Source: JBLXBZ01 sp048265185
GTDB lineage: Bacteria > Pseudomonadota > Alphaproteobacteria > Rhizobiales > Stappiaceae
Direction of reading: 5' to 3'
Length of the DNA: 64,000 bases
NCBI GenBank assembly: GCA_048265185.1
Contig: JBLXBZ010000002.1
Span: 248,001-312,000, forward strand
Both the position numbers and the translations under genes were made by a program. Of the stretch, positions 52,355-60,974 are shown piece after piece. The notes under the pieces were generated by a model, which saw only the letters and a program-made list of their open reading frames with translations, did no database searches and was not told the origin of the DNA. Within the stretch, counting starts at the first letter, position 1. Every line of letters begins with the position of its first letter.

Positions 52355-53155
52355 ATGAAACGAATTACACTCTCTTCGTTGGAATATGGTCTTGCATTTG
52401 GCGTTGATCGGGCCATTCGTCGCCTTGTGACTGAAGGGCTAATGTCCGCGGTGGGCTGTTTCGCGCTGTCTGACATTTGGGCGCGGGAGTATTTGCCTTT
52501 GCGCGACGCTGTTGACGCGGCGCGCGGGGATGTTCTCGTGGGCGTCAATTTGTCGTTGACTGCGCCATGGGCGGGTCTTTCCAGACGGGGGCGGGTGGCG
52601 CTTGGAGAAAGGCTTCCGCCGCCGCGATGGTATGGTTGGCGTAGTTTTTTCCATTTGCTTCCGGATGGAGCGCTGGAGGCGGAGATGGAAGCGCAGATTC
52701 AAACTTTTGAAGAGTTTTATCAACGTCCGCCCGACTTTCTGGCTGTTGCGGATCATCTGCATCATTTGCAAGGCGTGGCTAAAGCTTTGTTTAAAGTCGC
52801 CGAGTTGCAAAAAGAGCGGCCGATCATTTTCTCGCCGTTTATTGAATCGCACGCCCCCAACCCACATGCGCGGCGTTTTCGCCGGCGCGCGGCGAAATTT
52901 AATCTGGAGGTTTATGATCGCGGACCTGATTTGCCAAATGTTCGCGACGAGGGGGAAATGCGCGCGCGAGTCTGGAGAGGTTTTGAAGGTGTTTCGGATC
53001 TCTCCGTAATTGAATGTCATCCGGCGGAAATAGACGATAGGCTCCGACGGGTCGCAGCGGCGAGTTTCTTGCCCGGACGAAGCATGCAACTTTCTTATTT
53101 GCTTAGCGACGAGTTTCATCTTCAACTTGTTGAAAAGAATGTTTTCCTGTTTTAG
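52355..53155 (+). CDS. YdjC/ChbG-like polysaccharide deacetylase-fold protein, degenerate active site
   Basis: A 266-residue protein resembling the YdjC/ChbG/HpnK carbohydrate deacetylases. Landmarks: SLEYGLAFGVDRAIRRLVTEG at the start, VGVNLSLTAPWAGLS near residue 65, and DFLAVADHLHHLQGVAKALF near residue 125. In active members the start reads ADDFGLS with metal-binding Asp, and the second motif reads GLHLTLT with His. Here the Asp pair is Leu-Glu and the His is Asn, while two His in DHLHH remain. Catalysis by the normal mechanism is doubtful. It follows the glycosyltransferase pair by 58 bases, which suggests a related role. A terminator follows at 53165. Confidence 0.72.
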   Translation: MKRITLSSLEYGLAFGVDRAIRRLVTEGLMSAVGCFALSDIWAREYLPLRDAVDAARGDVLVGVNLSLTAPWAGLSRRGRVALGERLPPPRWYGWRSFFHLLPDGALEAEMEAQIQTFEEFYQRPPDFLAVADHLHHLQGVAKALFKVAELQKERPIIFSPFIESHAPNPHARRFRRRAAKFNLEVYDRGPDLPNVRDEGEMRARVWRGFEGVSDLSVIECHPAEIDDRLRRVAAASFLPGRSMQLSYLLSDEFHLQLVEKNVFLF

Positions 53156-53164
53156 TAAGTATGA

Positions 53165-53192
53165 AAACGGCTCCCCTTTCGAGGAGCCGTTT
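53165..53192 (+). terminator. Rho-independent terminator
   Basis: A perfect ten-pair stem (aaacggctcc/ggagccgttt) with an eight-base loop, A's before it and TTT in its 3' end, lies nine bases after the stop at 53155. It closes the glycosyltransferase/YdjC-like group. Confidence 0.82.
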
Positions 53193-53426
53193 CTCATCTG
53201 CGGCCAAGGGCTCAAGCAGCGAATTTCGGCTGCCGTGGGAGGGGGAGGCGGCACCCGATAAAATTGTTATAGAGCGCGTGTTAGAAACACCAAGATGTGA
53301 GTTTCGCCACAATTGTTGCGGCTTTCCATCTGTTGTTTCTAAATGGTCTCCTAAGTTTGGGCCACCGAGGTTTTCGCGCTTAGTCACGACGGGATGGCGG
53401 CGCGTCAGAACATATGAGACGGATCG

Positions 53427-54116
53427 ATGGTTCAACTTCAAAACTTTCTGGACAACAGCTTTTCGCTCGAAGGACTGTCAATGGAGCTGGCGCAGGAGCT
53501 GGCAGCTCTTGCGCGGCCAATGGTGATCAGGGAATGCACCGTTCTGTTTGAAGCGGGGGATCCGGGCAATGGCTGTTATGCCGTGTTGGAGGGATCGTTG
53601 AAAGTTTCGATGATGTCGATCGAGGGCGGTGAGCAATTGCTGGCGGTGCTGGGGCCTGGCAGCATCGTTGGCGAATTGGCTCTTTTTGACGGGAGAAATC
53701 GTTCGGCCACGGTGACGGCGTTGAAACAAACAAAACTGGCGTTTGTCGATAAAGGAGCTTTCGAACGATTTGCAGATAGAAACCCGAGCGTTTATCGGCA
53801 TATGTTGTCGATTGTCGGCAAACGCCTGCGTCATGCGAATGACGTTTTGGCGGCGCGATCCTTTCTTCCCTTGCCGGGGCGCGTTGCGCAAACCCTGCTC
53901 CAGCTGGCGGAAAGCTTTGGCAAAACGCTCGACGATGGGCGAATTCTAATTCACTACAAATTGTCGCAGGCGGATATCGCCAATATGTCCGGAGCGGCGC
54001 GAGAAAATGTTAGCCGCGTTTTAAGTGATTGGAAACGCGAAGAGATTGTTAGTCGAATTTCAGGATATTATTGTCTGGAGAAGCCCGACTTCCTGCGGCA
54101 AGCCTCTGTTTTGTAA
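53427..54116 (+). CDS. Crp/Fnr family transcriptional regulator
   Basis: A 229-residue regulator. The N-terminal cyclic-nucleotide-binding fold (about 25-140) contains the phosphate-binding cassette IVGELALFDGRNRSATVTAL, with the Glu and Arg that bind cAMP in true CRP. The C-terminal winged helix has LSQADIANMSGAARENVSRVLSDWKRE near residue 180. The four Cys of an FNR iron-sulfur cluster are absent. It is therefore a CRP-like, not FNR-like, protein. A truncated hemoglobin gene follows after 74 bases on the same strand, so the two may be linked in response to nitric oxide or oxygen. Confidence 0.92.
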   Translation: MVQLQNFLDNSFSLEGLSMELAQELAALARPMVIRECTVLFEAGDPGNGCYAVLEGSLKVSMMSIEGGEQLLAVLGPGSIVGELALFDGRNRSATVTALKQTKLAFVDKGAFERFADRNPSVYRHMLSIVGKRLRHANDVLAARSFLPLPGRVAQTLLQLAESFGKTLDDGRILIHYKLSQADIANMSGAARENVSRVLSDWKREEIVSRISGYYCLEKPDFLRQASVL

Positions 54117-54190
54117 ACTTGCGATTTGAAGGCGGATAACGATATCATCTGAACTCTTATAGGCGGTTCCTTTAAAGGAAAGGCGCTCTC

Positions 54191-54661
54191 ATGACTGATG
54201 ATCAACTCTCAATTCGCCCGGCGCAGGCGCGCAAGCCCTTACATGAAGACTTCACGCCGGAGACCATTAGCCTACTGGTAGATGAGTTTTACGGCGAGGT
54301 GCGGAAGGATGCGCGGCTTGGCCCCATTTTTGATGCGCGCTTGAGTGGGAAATGGGGGCCGCATTTGATCAAGATGAAACAATTCTGGTCGTCGGTCTTG
54401 CTTAAAAGCGGAACCTATAAAGGGCGTCCGGTTCCGGCGCATATGGGATTGAAAGAAGTCGAATCTGATGATTTTCAGCGCTGGCTTGGGTTGTTTCGTC
54501 CTGTGGCTCAACGTTTGTTCTCTCCAGAGGCGGCGAAGATCGTCATCGCGGCGGCGGAGCGCATCGCGCAAAGCCTCTGGCTGGTCATGTTCGGCGATCC
54601 GTTCAATCGCCCGCCCGCTTGGTTAAAAAACGAACCGGCGGCGGAGGAGACGACGAGCTGA
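54191..54661 (+). CDS. Group III truncated hemoglobin
   Basis: A 156-residue haem protein of the 2-over-2 globin fold. It shows the group III marks: VDEFYGEVRKDARLGPIF, WGPHLIKMKQFWSSVLL with a distal-side His (about 58), and YKGRPVPAHMGL with the proximal haem His (about 84). Such globins in bacteria are linked to nitric oxide or oxygen chemistry under microaerobic conditions. A C-terminal tail (about 140-156) is flexible and acidic. It lies behind the CRP-like gene, 74 bases away. A GGAAAGG site precedes the ATG. Confidence 0.93.
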   Translation: MTDDQLSIRPAQARKPLHEDFTPETISLLVDEFYGEVRKDARLGPIFDARLSGKWGPHLIKMKQFWSSVLLKSGTYKGRPVPAHMGLKEVESDDFQRWLGLFRPVAQRLFSPEAAKIVIAAAERIAQSLWLVMFGDPFNRPPAWLKNEPAAEETTS

Positions 54662-54736
54662 GCGAATGAAGTCGCCAGATCGACGATGAGAGACGTAAGA
54701 CGCTAGAGTTTAGTGGTTCTCGTGCGCATGTGCATT

Positions 54737-55258
54737 TTAATTTAATAATTTCAATGCTTTGGAGAGGCGTTTTGCGCTGTCTACAGCGTTTTGCCGATGT
54801 TGCGGCCAGCTTTGCATCAAGCCTTCGAGAATGAGCGTGAGGTCGATTTCTGCGCCGACGAGTTGCGTCGCTTGCGCGGCATGGGTGGCGACTTCGGACT
54901 TGTGACGCACAAGTAGCGCGTGAAGACGTGCGTCATCGGGCGCTGCGGCTACTGCCGCGTGAAAGAGACAACCATGCGCGGCCTCACGCGCCATCCATTG
55001 GCCGACCCTGTCTAGGATTGTCTCAAGGGCGGCGTCCCGATCTTGCGGAAGACCGGTGAAAACCGTTTCCAGATAACGTTGATGGCGATGCTCTAGCGCG
55101 GTTAGAATCATTTCCTCACGCGAAGGGGCGTATTTGTATAGCGTTCTTAAACTGACCCCGGCGCCGACGCGCAAGTCCTCAACGCTTGGTTTTGCGAATC
55201 CATGGCGCGCGAATGTCGCCTCAAGCCCCGCCGCGATTTTCGTCATTATCTCACTCAT
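54737..55258 (-). CDS. TetR family transcriptional regulator
   Basis: A 173-residue regulator. The N-terminal helix-turn-helix (about 5-55) contains FARHGFAKPSVEDLRVGAGVSLRTLYKYAPSREEMILTALEHR. The rest is a helical ligand-binding domain. It is divergent from an oxidoreductase gene, with a 44-base palindrome in the 73-base gap (55269-55312), so it very probably represses that gene and itself and responds to an electrophile or quinone-like compound. The ligand is unknown. Confidence 0.92.
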   Translation of the reverse strand: MSEIMTKIAAGLEATFARHGFAKPSVEDLRVGAGVSLRTLYKYAPSREEMILTALEHRHQRYLETVFTGLPQDRDAALETILDRVGQWMAREAAHGCLFHAAVAAAPDDARLHALLVRHKSEVATHAAQATQLVGAEIDLTLILEGLMQSWPQHRQNAVDSAKRLSKALKLLN

Positions 55259-55268
55259 GCTTGACGAT

Positions 55269-55312
55269 GTAGAATGACTGCTCTACTTACGCAAGTAGAG
55301 TGATCATTCTAC
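55269..55312. promoter_or_regulatory. 44-bp palindromic operator between tetR and oxidoreductase genes
   Basis: Two 20-base arms (55269-55288 and 55293-55312) match as inverted copies at 17 of 20 positions around a four-base centre. The palindrome fills most of the gap between the divergent genes. It is long enough for two TetR dimers. A TTGACG at 55261-55266 could be a -35 for the plus-strand gene. Confidence 0.75.
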
Positions 55313-55331
55313 TTGCAGGAGATGGACGATA

Positions 55332-56396
55332 ATGCTTCCCAAAAAAATGAAGGGCGTGATCCTTACGGGGCATGGCGGGCTGGACAAATTAAGCTGGCGC
55401 GAAGACTTGCCGGTTCCCTCGCCCATGCCGGGGGAGGTTTTGATCAAAGTTGGCGCTGCGGCGGTGAACAATACGGACGTTAACACGCGCATGGGCTGGT
55501 ATTCGAAAAGCGTGCGCGGCGACACCGCCGCAGGCGCATCTGAAGGCTACGCTAAGGTGGAGGCGGGCGGTTGGTCGGGGGCGGTTAGTTTCCCACGTAT
55601 TCAGGGTGCGGATTGTTGCGGACGCATCGTCGCGGTGGGCGCAGGGGTGGATGAAGGGCGCATTGGTGAACGCGTTCTTGTCCGGCCCATGCATAGACCT
55701 TTGGGAAATGAGGAGCCGTTCGCGCTCGCCACGTTTGGCTCCGAGCGCGATGGTGGATTTGCTGAATTCACAACAATTGGCTCACGCGACGCCGTCACCG
55801 TTCGTTCGTCGCTGAGCGATGTGGAGCTGGCGTCTTTTCCTTGCGCATTTTCTACGGCGGAGGGAATGCTTCAGCGGGGGGCTGTCGGCGCTGAAAGAGT
55901 TTTGATCACCGGGGCGTCTGGCGGGGTCGGCTCCGCGGCTATTCAGCTTGCAAAACGGCGTGGCGCCCATGTTACGGCGTTAACGAGCGAAACCAAATTC
56001 GCCGCGTTGCGGGCGCTCGGAGCGGATGAGGTGATGGAGCGCGGCGCTGAATTGCCGGAGCGAGCGTATGACGTGGTGATTGACCTTGTGGGCGGAGCGC
56101 GCTGGGGCGCTGTGATTGACGCTTTGCGTAATGGCGGACGCTATGTGACGTCGGGCGCGATCGCCGGTCCTATAGTGGAGCTGGATCTGCGCACGCTGTA
56201 CTTGCGTGATTTGACGCTTCATGGAGCCACTTATCAGCCAGATAGTATTTTCACGGATCTGGTTCGCTATATTGAGGAGGAGGAAATCCGGCCTGCGCTT
56301 GCGGCTACATATGGGTTGCGCGAATTGAAAGAAGCGCAGGAAGCTTTTCTTACAAAAGTTCATGTAGGCAAAATTGGCGTCGAAATCGCCTTATAG
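55332..56396 (+). CDS. MDR-family alcohol dehydrogenase / quinone oxidoreductase-like protein
   Basis: A 354-residue cytosolic enzyme of the medium-chain dehydrogenase/reductase superfamily. The N-terminal GroES-like domain has PMPGEVLIKVGAAAVNNTDVNTRMGWY and IQGADCCGRIVAVGAGV. The NAD(P)-binding domain has VLITGASGGVGSAAIQLAKRRGAHV with the Gly-rich motif near residue 195. The catalytic zinc ligands of classical ADH are not evident, so it is closest to quinone oxidoreductases. An extra segment (about residues 58-80) precedes the GADCCG motif. It is likely repressed by the divergent TetR protein. Confidence 0.9.
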   Translation: MLPKKMKGVILTGHGGLDKLSWREDLPVPSPMPGEVLIKVGAAAVNNTDVNTRMGWYSKSVRGDTAAGASEGYAKVEAGGWSGAVSFPRIQGADCCGRIVAVGAGVDEGRIGERVLVRPMHRPLGNEEPFALATFGSERDGGFAEFTTIGSRDAVTVRSSLSDVELASFPCAFSTAEGMLQRGAVGAERVLITGASGGVGSAAIQLAKRRGAHVTALTSETKFAALRALGADEVMERGAELPERAYDVVIDLVGGARWGAVIDALRNGGRYVTSGAIAGPIVELDLRTLYLRDLTLHGATYQPDSIFTDLVRYIEEEEIRPALAATYGLRELKEAQEAFLTKVHVGKIGVEIAL

Positions 56397-56526
56397 AAGT
56401 ATTTCTGAAATGATTTTAACTCTTTATGTTGAGAAGAGTTCAGGGCGTTGGCGATGAACCGCATGGGGTTGTTGTCGGTCGTCGATAGAATATATATTGT
56501 CCAATCAACTAATAAGTGAGGACAGC

Positions 56527-56949
56527 GTGAGCGACGACAAAAAGCAACAGGAAGAAGCTGTTCCCAGAGGGGAACTCACCACCCGCACTATGGCTATGCC
56601 GGCGGATACGAACGCCGCAGGCGATATTTTTGGTGGATGGGTTCTGTCTCAAATGGATATCGCCGGCGGCATAGCGGCCGGTCAGCGCGCGCGCAGTCGT
56701 GTGGTGACGGTGACCGTGGACGCGATGAAGTTCATCAGGCCGGTTCATGTGGGAGATGTTCTGTGCGTCTATTCCGACCTGTTCCATGTAGGGCGAACCT
56801 CGATGAAAATTCATCTGGAGTGCTGGGCGCTGCGCCATCGATTCGGCTTTCGTGAAAAGGTGACGGAAGCGACTTTCACATTTGTCGCCGTCGACGATGA
56901 AGGCAATCCCACGCCAGTCCCTGAGGTCGCTGGGGAAAAGCTTAGCTGA
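56527..56949 (+). CDS. Acyl-CoA thioesterase, YciA-like
   Basis: A 140-residue hot-dog-fold thioesterase. Family features: PADTNAAGDIFGGWVLSQMDIAGGIAAGQRA near residue 30 with the catalytic Asp in this motif, VDAMKFIRPVHVGDVLCVYSDL and a C-terminal ATFTFVAVDDEGNP. It hydrolyses short to long acyl-CoA thioesters. A GTG start at 56527 after GAGGACAGC is preferred over a TTG at 56497 that lacks a site. The gene is isolated, with a tandem repeat array downstream. Confidence 0.92.
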   Translation: MSDDKKQQEEAVPRGELTTRTMAMPADTNAAGDIFGGWVLSQMDIAGGIAAGQRARSRVVTVTVDAMKFIRPVHVGDVLCVYSDLFHVGRTSMKIHLECWALRHRFGFREKVTEATFTFVAVDDEGNPTPVPEVAGEKLS

Positions 56950-57010
56950 GAAGCGCTTTTTAGCGAAGCCTTGCCAATGAAAATCATTTCAGAATAAGGC
57001 GCTTTTCTTA

Positions 57011-57094
57011 AGCGCTCCTGAAAGCGCTCCTGAAAGCGCTCCTGAAAGCGCTCCTGAAAGCGCTCCTGAAAGCGCTCCTGAAAGCGCCCCTGAA
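57011..57094. repeat. Seven tandem copies of a 12-bp unit
   Basis: Six identical copies of agcgctcctgaa follow each other, and a seventh (57083-57094) differs by one base (T to C). The array lies between the thioesterase stop and the 3' end of the minus-strand gene at 57099. Each unit contains the palindrome AGCGCT. No reading frame through it has a start codon, so it is non-coding and probably variable in copy number by slippage. Confidence 0.95.
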
Positions 57095-57098
57095 AGAG

Positions 57099-57470
57099 TT
57101 ATGACGCGCGTCTAAGCTTTTTTATTGCGCGCGCCGCCTCAGCTCTGCGGCGAAAGATATCGCAAAAAAGCCGTTCGTCGTGAACGCGGCGATATCCACT
57201 CGCCCAATATTTTAAAAGAGCGACGATGCGTTCTTTGCGTTCCTTGGGCGAAAGAAGAGGGAGGGGCTGGTAGGGAATGCGCGCGATAACGCCGGCTTCC
57301 AAGATGAGCAATTCATTGACGTCATCTATATTTAGGCGTTTGGCGGGTTCGTTCTTACGCGTTGAAAGTCGAGACAAGCCCGGCGCCAAGCGTGTGCGGT
57401 TTTCCCCGAGCTGATTGCTCGTGTCTTTGCGCGAGAGCGTTTCTTCGGTTGCGGTTTGCCGTTCAGACAT
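57099..57470 (-). CDS. Small hypothetical protein (123 aa)
   Basis: I do not recognise it. It is a basic, soluble protein with a disordered, Thr/Arg-rich N-terminal half (about 1-45) and a helical C-terminal half with LNIDDVNELLILEAGVIARIPYQPLPLLSPKERKERIVALLKYW near residues 50-95, followed by a Lys/Arg-rich end (RRRAEAARAIKKLRR). The ATG at 57470 has a GGAGGATTTT site, whereas the frame continues to 57572. Three bases before the array it ends, so its 3' region may read through the tandem repeat. It could be a nucleic-acid-binding protein, but that is speculation. Confidence 0.6.
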   Translation of the reverse strand: MSERQTATEETLSRKDTSNQLGENRTRLAPGLSRLSTRKNEPAKRLNIDDVNELLILEAGVIARIPYQPLPLLSPKERKERIVALLKYWASGYRRVHDERLFCDIFRRRAEAARAIKKLRRAS

Positions 57471-57732
57471 AAAATCCTCCATCGGTTTCCCGAGGAGGAC
57501 TGGCGCATAGATGTTGATTTGGCCGCTTGGTTGCCGAATCATCGCTTCAAAATGAAACCGACGTTCAACCACATCCCTTGGCGGATACCACCTTGCCCGG
57601 TTGGCAGGTTGGCGAGGGCGCCAGCCCTTCTCTTGATGATGGACGTTCTATGCCATGCTTAGGCGACGCTTTCAAGAGCGGCGGTGGAATTCACCCTCAG
57701 AATGACGAGAGAGGCCTCCACCGCACGCAGAT

Positions 57733-58362
57733 TTAGCGGCGATTAAATCCGAATTGGGCTCGGCAACCCTGGTCAACCCATACGCCGTCACGGTAAGTGC
57801 CCCAGCTTTGGCCCTTGACGCATGGGGAGTTGCTTAATTGCTTTTTGAGGTAGGCGCTTTTCGGGTTTGCGTCCTTTACCCGGCATTTGTTGCGCCGCTG
57901 ATTGTAGGAGGCGCATTCGATGACTGGCGTTTTGCCGCCGCCGCCGCTCCAATCAGGGTTGGGGCGTCGGTCCCGGTGTGAATCATGATGCGAGGGATGT
58001 TTCCCGGAGTTCTTGAATTGGACGCTGAAGACGGCTCTACAACCATCATCAACCCAAACGCCATTATTGTCGTAACCCCATGTGCGGCCTCGATGACAGG
58101 ATGAGCGACTGAGCTCCACCTTCAGACGTATTTTCGGCGAGCGACCGGACTGGAAGCCGCAATATCTATATTTGAAGTGGTTGGATTCGCAGGTTATCTC
58201 GATGGAGTTGTCGCGAATTTTCATCACGTATGCATTGGCGTTTTCTACAGAGGGCGCGGCGTGATGCATGTTCGCGCCTGCGTTGGCTTTTGATGTCGTT
58301 GCGTCACTGGCGAGAAACGCTCCCGCACAGAACATGACCGTAAAGGCCCAAGATTTCAGCAT
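57733..58362 (-). CDS. Secreted cysteine-rich protein with two DUF3011-like repeats
   Basis: A 209-residue exported protein with a signal peptide (about 1-28). Two similar repeats follow, about residues 52-112 and 148-207. Each has an EC/TC Cys, a second Cys, then SxCxxGxxWGxxxxGVWVDxGCRAxF (for example WGYDNNGVWVDDGCRAVF and WGTYRDGVWVDQGCRAQF). This is the DUF3011 pattern. Cys pairs should form disulfides in the periplasm. The linker between repeats is His/Ser/Arg/Asp-rich (about 120-140). Its role is unknown; a lectin-like or envelope role is possible. Confidence 0.8.
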   Translation of the reverse strand: MLKSWAFTVMFCAGAFLASDATTSKANAGANMHHAAPSVENANAYVMKIRDNSIEITCESNHFKYRYCGFQSGRSPKIRLKVELSRSSCHRGRTWGYDNNGVWVDDGCRAVFSVQFKNSGKHPSHHDSHRDRRPNPDWSGGGGKTPVIECASYNQRRNKCRVKDANPKSAYLKKQLSNSPCVKGQSWGTYRDGVWVDQGCRAQFGFNRR

Positions 58363-58578
58363 GTCTGGTTCCTTAATTCGCAGAGGGTTATTCGCGGTCA
58401 GCGTCTTATCGCATTTTCGCCCGGCGATTAGCGCTTCATTCGATGTCTTCGCCCATGGTCATTTAAGGTATAGATGTTGGCGACATTATTAAAGCCTCCG
58501 CAAATTCTGATTGTATTTTGAAAAATATGTAGCGTTTCTATCGCAAAGCTGATGAGGCTAGCGGCGTTTAGACGCAAA

Positions 58579-58603
58579 AAGGGCGGCCCAATGGGCCGCC
58601 CTT
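58579..58603 (-). terminator. groESL terminator
   Basis: A perfect eleven-pair stem (aagggcggccc/gggccgccctt) with a three-base loop, followed on the minus strand by five T's, lies 27 bases after the groEL stop at 58630. Confidence 0.9.
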
Positions 58604-58629
58604 CAGTTTTCTTATGAGGGGGGAGTGGC

Positions 58630-60285
<1,656 letters not shown>

Positions 60286-60341
60286 GTTCGTATCTCACTT
60301 TTAACTTGAGGAATGTGAAAGATGGACAGAAGCGGCGCCTA

Positions 60342-60629
60342 TCAGGCGATCACGCCCATTATGTCGCTTTCTTTCATGATCAGCAGGTCTTCGCCGTCGA
60401 TCTTGACCTCTGTGCCGGACCATTTGCCAAAGAGAACGCGGTCACCTGCCTTCAGGTCGATTGCGATCAATTCTCCGCTGTCTTTGCGTGCGCCTGGACC
60501 AACCGCGACTACTTCGCCTTCCTGAGGCTTTTCCTTGGCGGTGTCCGGAATGATGATGCCGCCTTTGGTCTTTTCTTCGGATTCAATCCGGCGAACAACG
60601 ACGCGGTCGTGTAATGGACGAAATTTCAT
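60342..60629 (-). CDS. groES: Co-chaperonin GroES
   Basis: A 95-residue subunit of the heptameric lid. Features: FRPLHDRVVVRRIESEEKTKGGIIIPDTAKEKPQEGEVVAVGPG, with the mobile loop that contacts GroEL between residues 16 and 32, and FGKWSGTEVKIDGEDLLIMKESDI at the end. Length is standard. It is transcribed from the CIRCE-controlled promoter at about 60764-60792, upstream of groEL. Confidence 0.98.
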   Translation of the reverse strand: MKFRPLHDRVVVRRIESEEKTKGGIIIPDTAKEKPQEGEVVAVGPGARKDSGELIAIDLKAGDRVLFGKWSGTEVKIDGEDLLIMKESDIMGVIA

Positions 60630-60727
60630 GACTGTATCTTCCTCTCATCAACGTGCCCCATCATTTGCGGCGGCACGCGCTTCGAACGGTTTGAAGGTTC
60701 GAGAGTACGCGGAGTACCCCACGTGTG

Positions 60728-60754
60728 TTAGCACTCCCTTCAAGCGAGTGCTAA
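60728..60754. promoter_or_regulatory. CIRCE operator (HrcA site) of groESL
   Basis: A perfect ttagcactc-N9-gagtgctaa inverted repeat, the CIRCE consensus bound by the HrcA repressor. It lies just downstream of the promoter (-35 60787-60792, -10 60764-60769). hrcA is not in the window. Confidence 0.97.
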
Positions 60755-60763
60755 CGTGACGCT

Positions 60764-60792
60764 GATGTAGGAGTGGACCCGTCATGTGTCAA
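60764..60792 (-). promoter_or_regulatory. Sigma-70-type promoter of groESL
   Basis: On the minus strand TTGACA (60787-60792) and TACATC (60764-60769) are 17 bases apart. The CIRCE repeat begins ten bases further downstream, close to the expected transcription start, as in other HrcA-controlled groE promoters. Confidence 0.75.
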
Positions 60793-60974
60793 TGGTCTTA
60801 GGGGCGGAAACTGGAGTTTTTTTTCGGAAAGAGAATTGGGAAAGAGAACTAAAGGTTTTTGCTCAGACTTGCACCCGATGACGATAGCGCTAGGTAGCGT
60901 ACAGAGAATATGAAACGCAGGCGTATGACGTCTTTATAAATATGTCCATAAGGAATGCCTGTTAGGGTGGGCAT

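Larger units (their letters stand above)
60630..60974. other. Intergenic region with the groESL control region
   Basis: These 345 bases lie between the divergent groES and vWA genes. The groES side holds the CIRCE operator and the promoter described separately. The vWA side (about 60800-60974) shows no clear promoter; a GGGTGGG stretch precedes the ATG at 60975. Confidence 0.7.

Noticed and set aside
53161..53526. A 121-codon plus-strand frame overlapping the terminator and the CRP-like gene start
   Set aside because: It begins within the terminator hairpin, overlaps a clear gene in another frame and has no recognisable protein features.
57011..57115. Repeat peptide (Ser-Ala-Pro-Glu units) through the tandem repeat
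   Set aside because: That frame is preceded by a stop at 56978 and has no start codon before the array, so it is not translated as seen.
57456..57736. Two short overlapping plus-strand frames in the gap between minus-strand genes
   Set aside because: No ribosome site or conserved-looking sequence; they overlap the minus-strand gene start.
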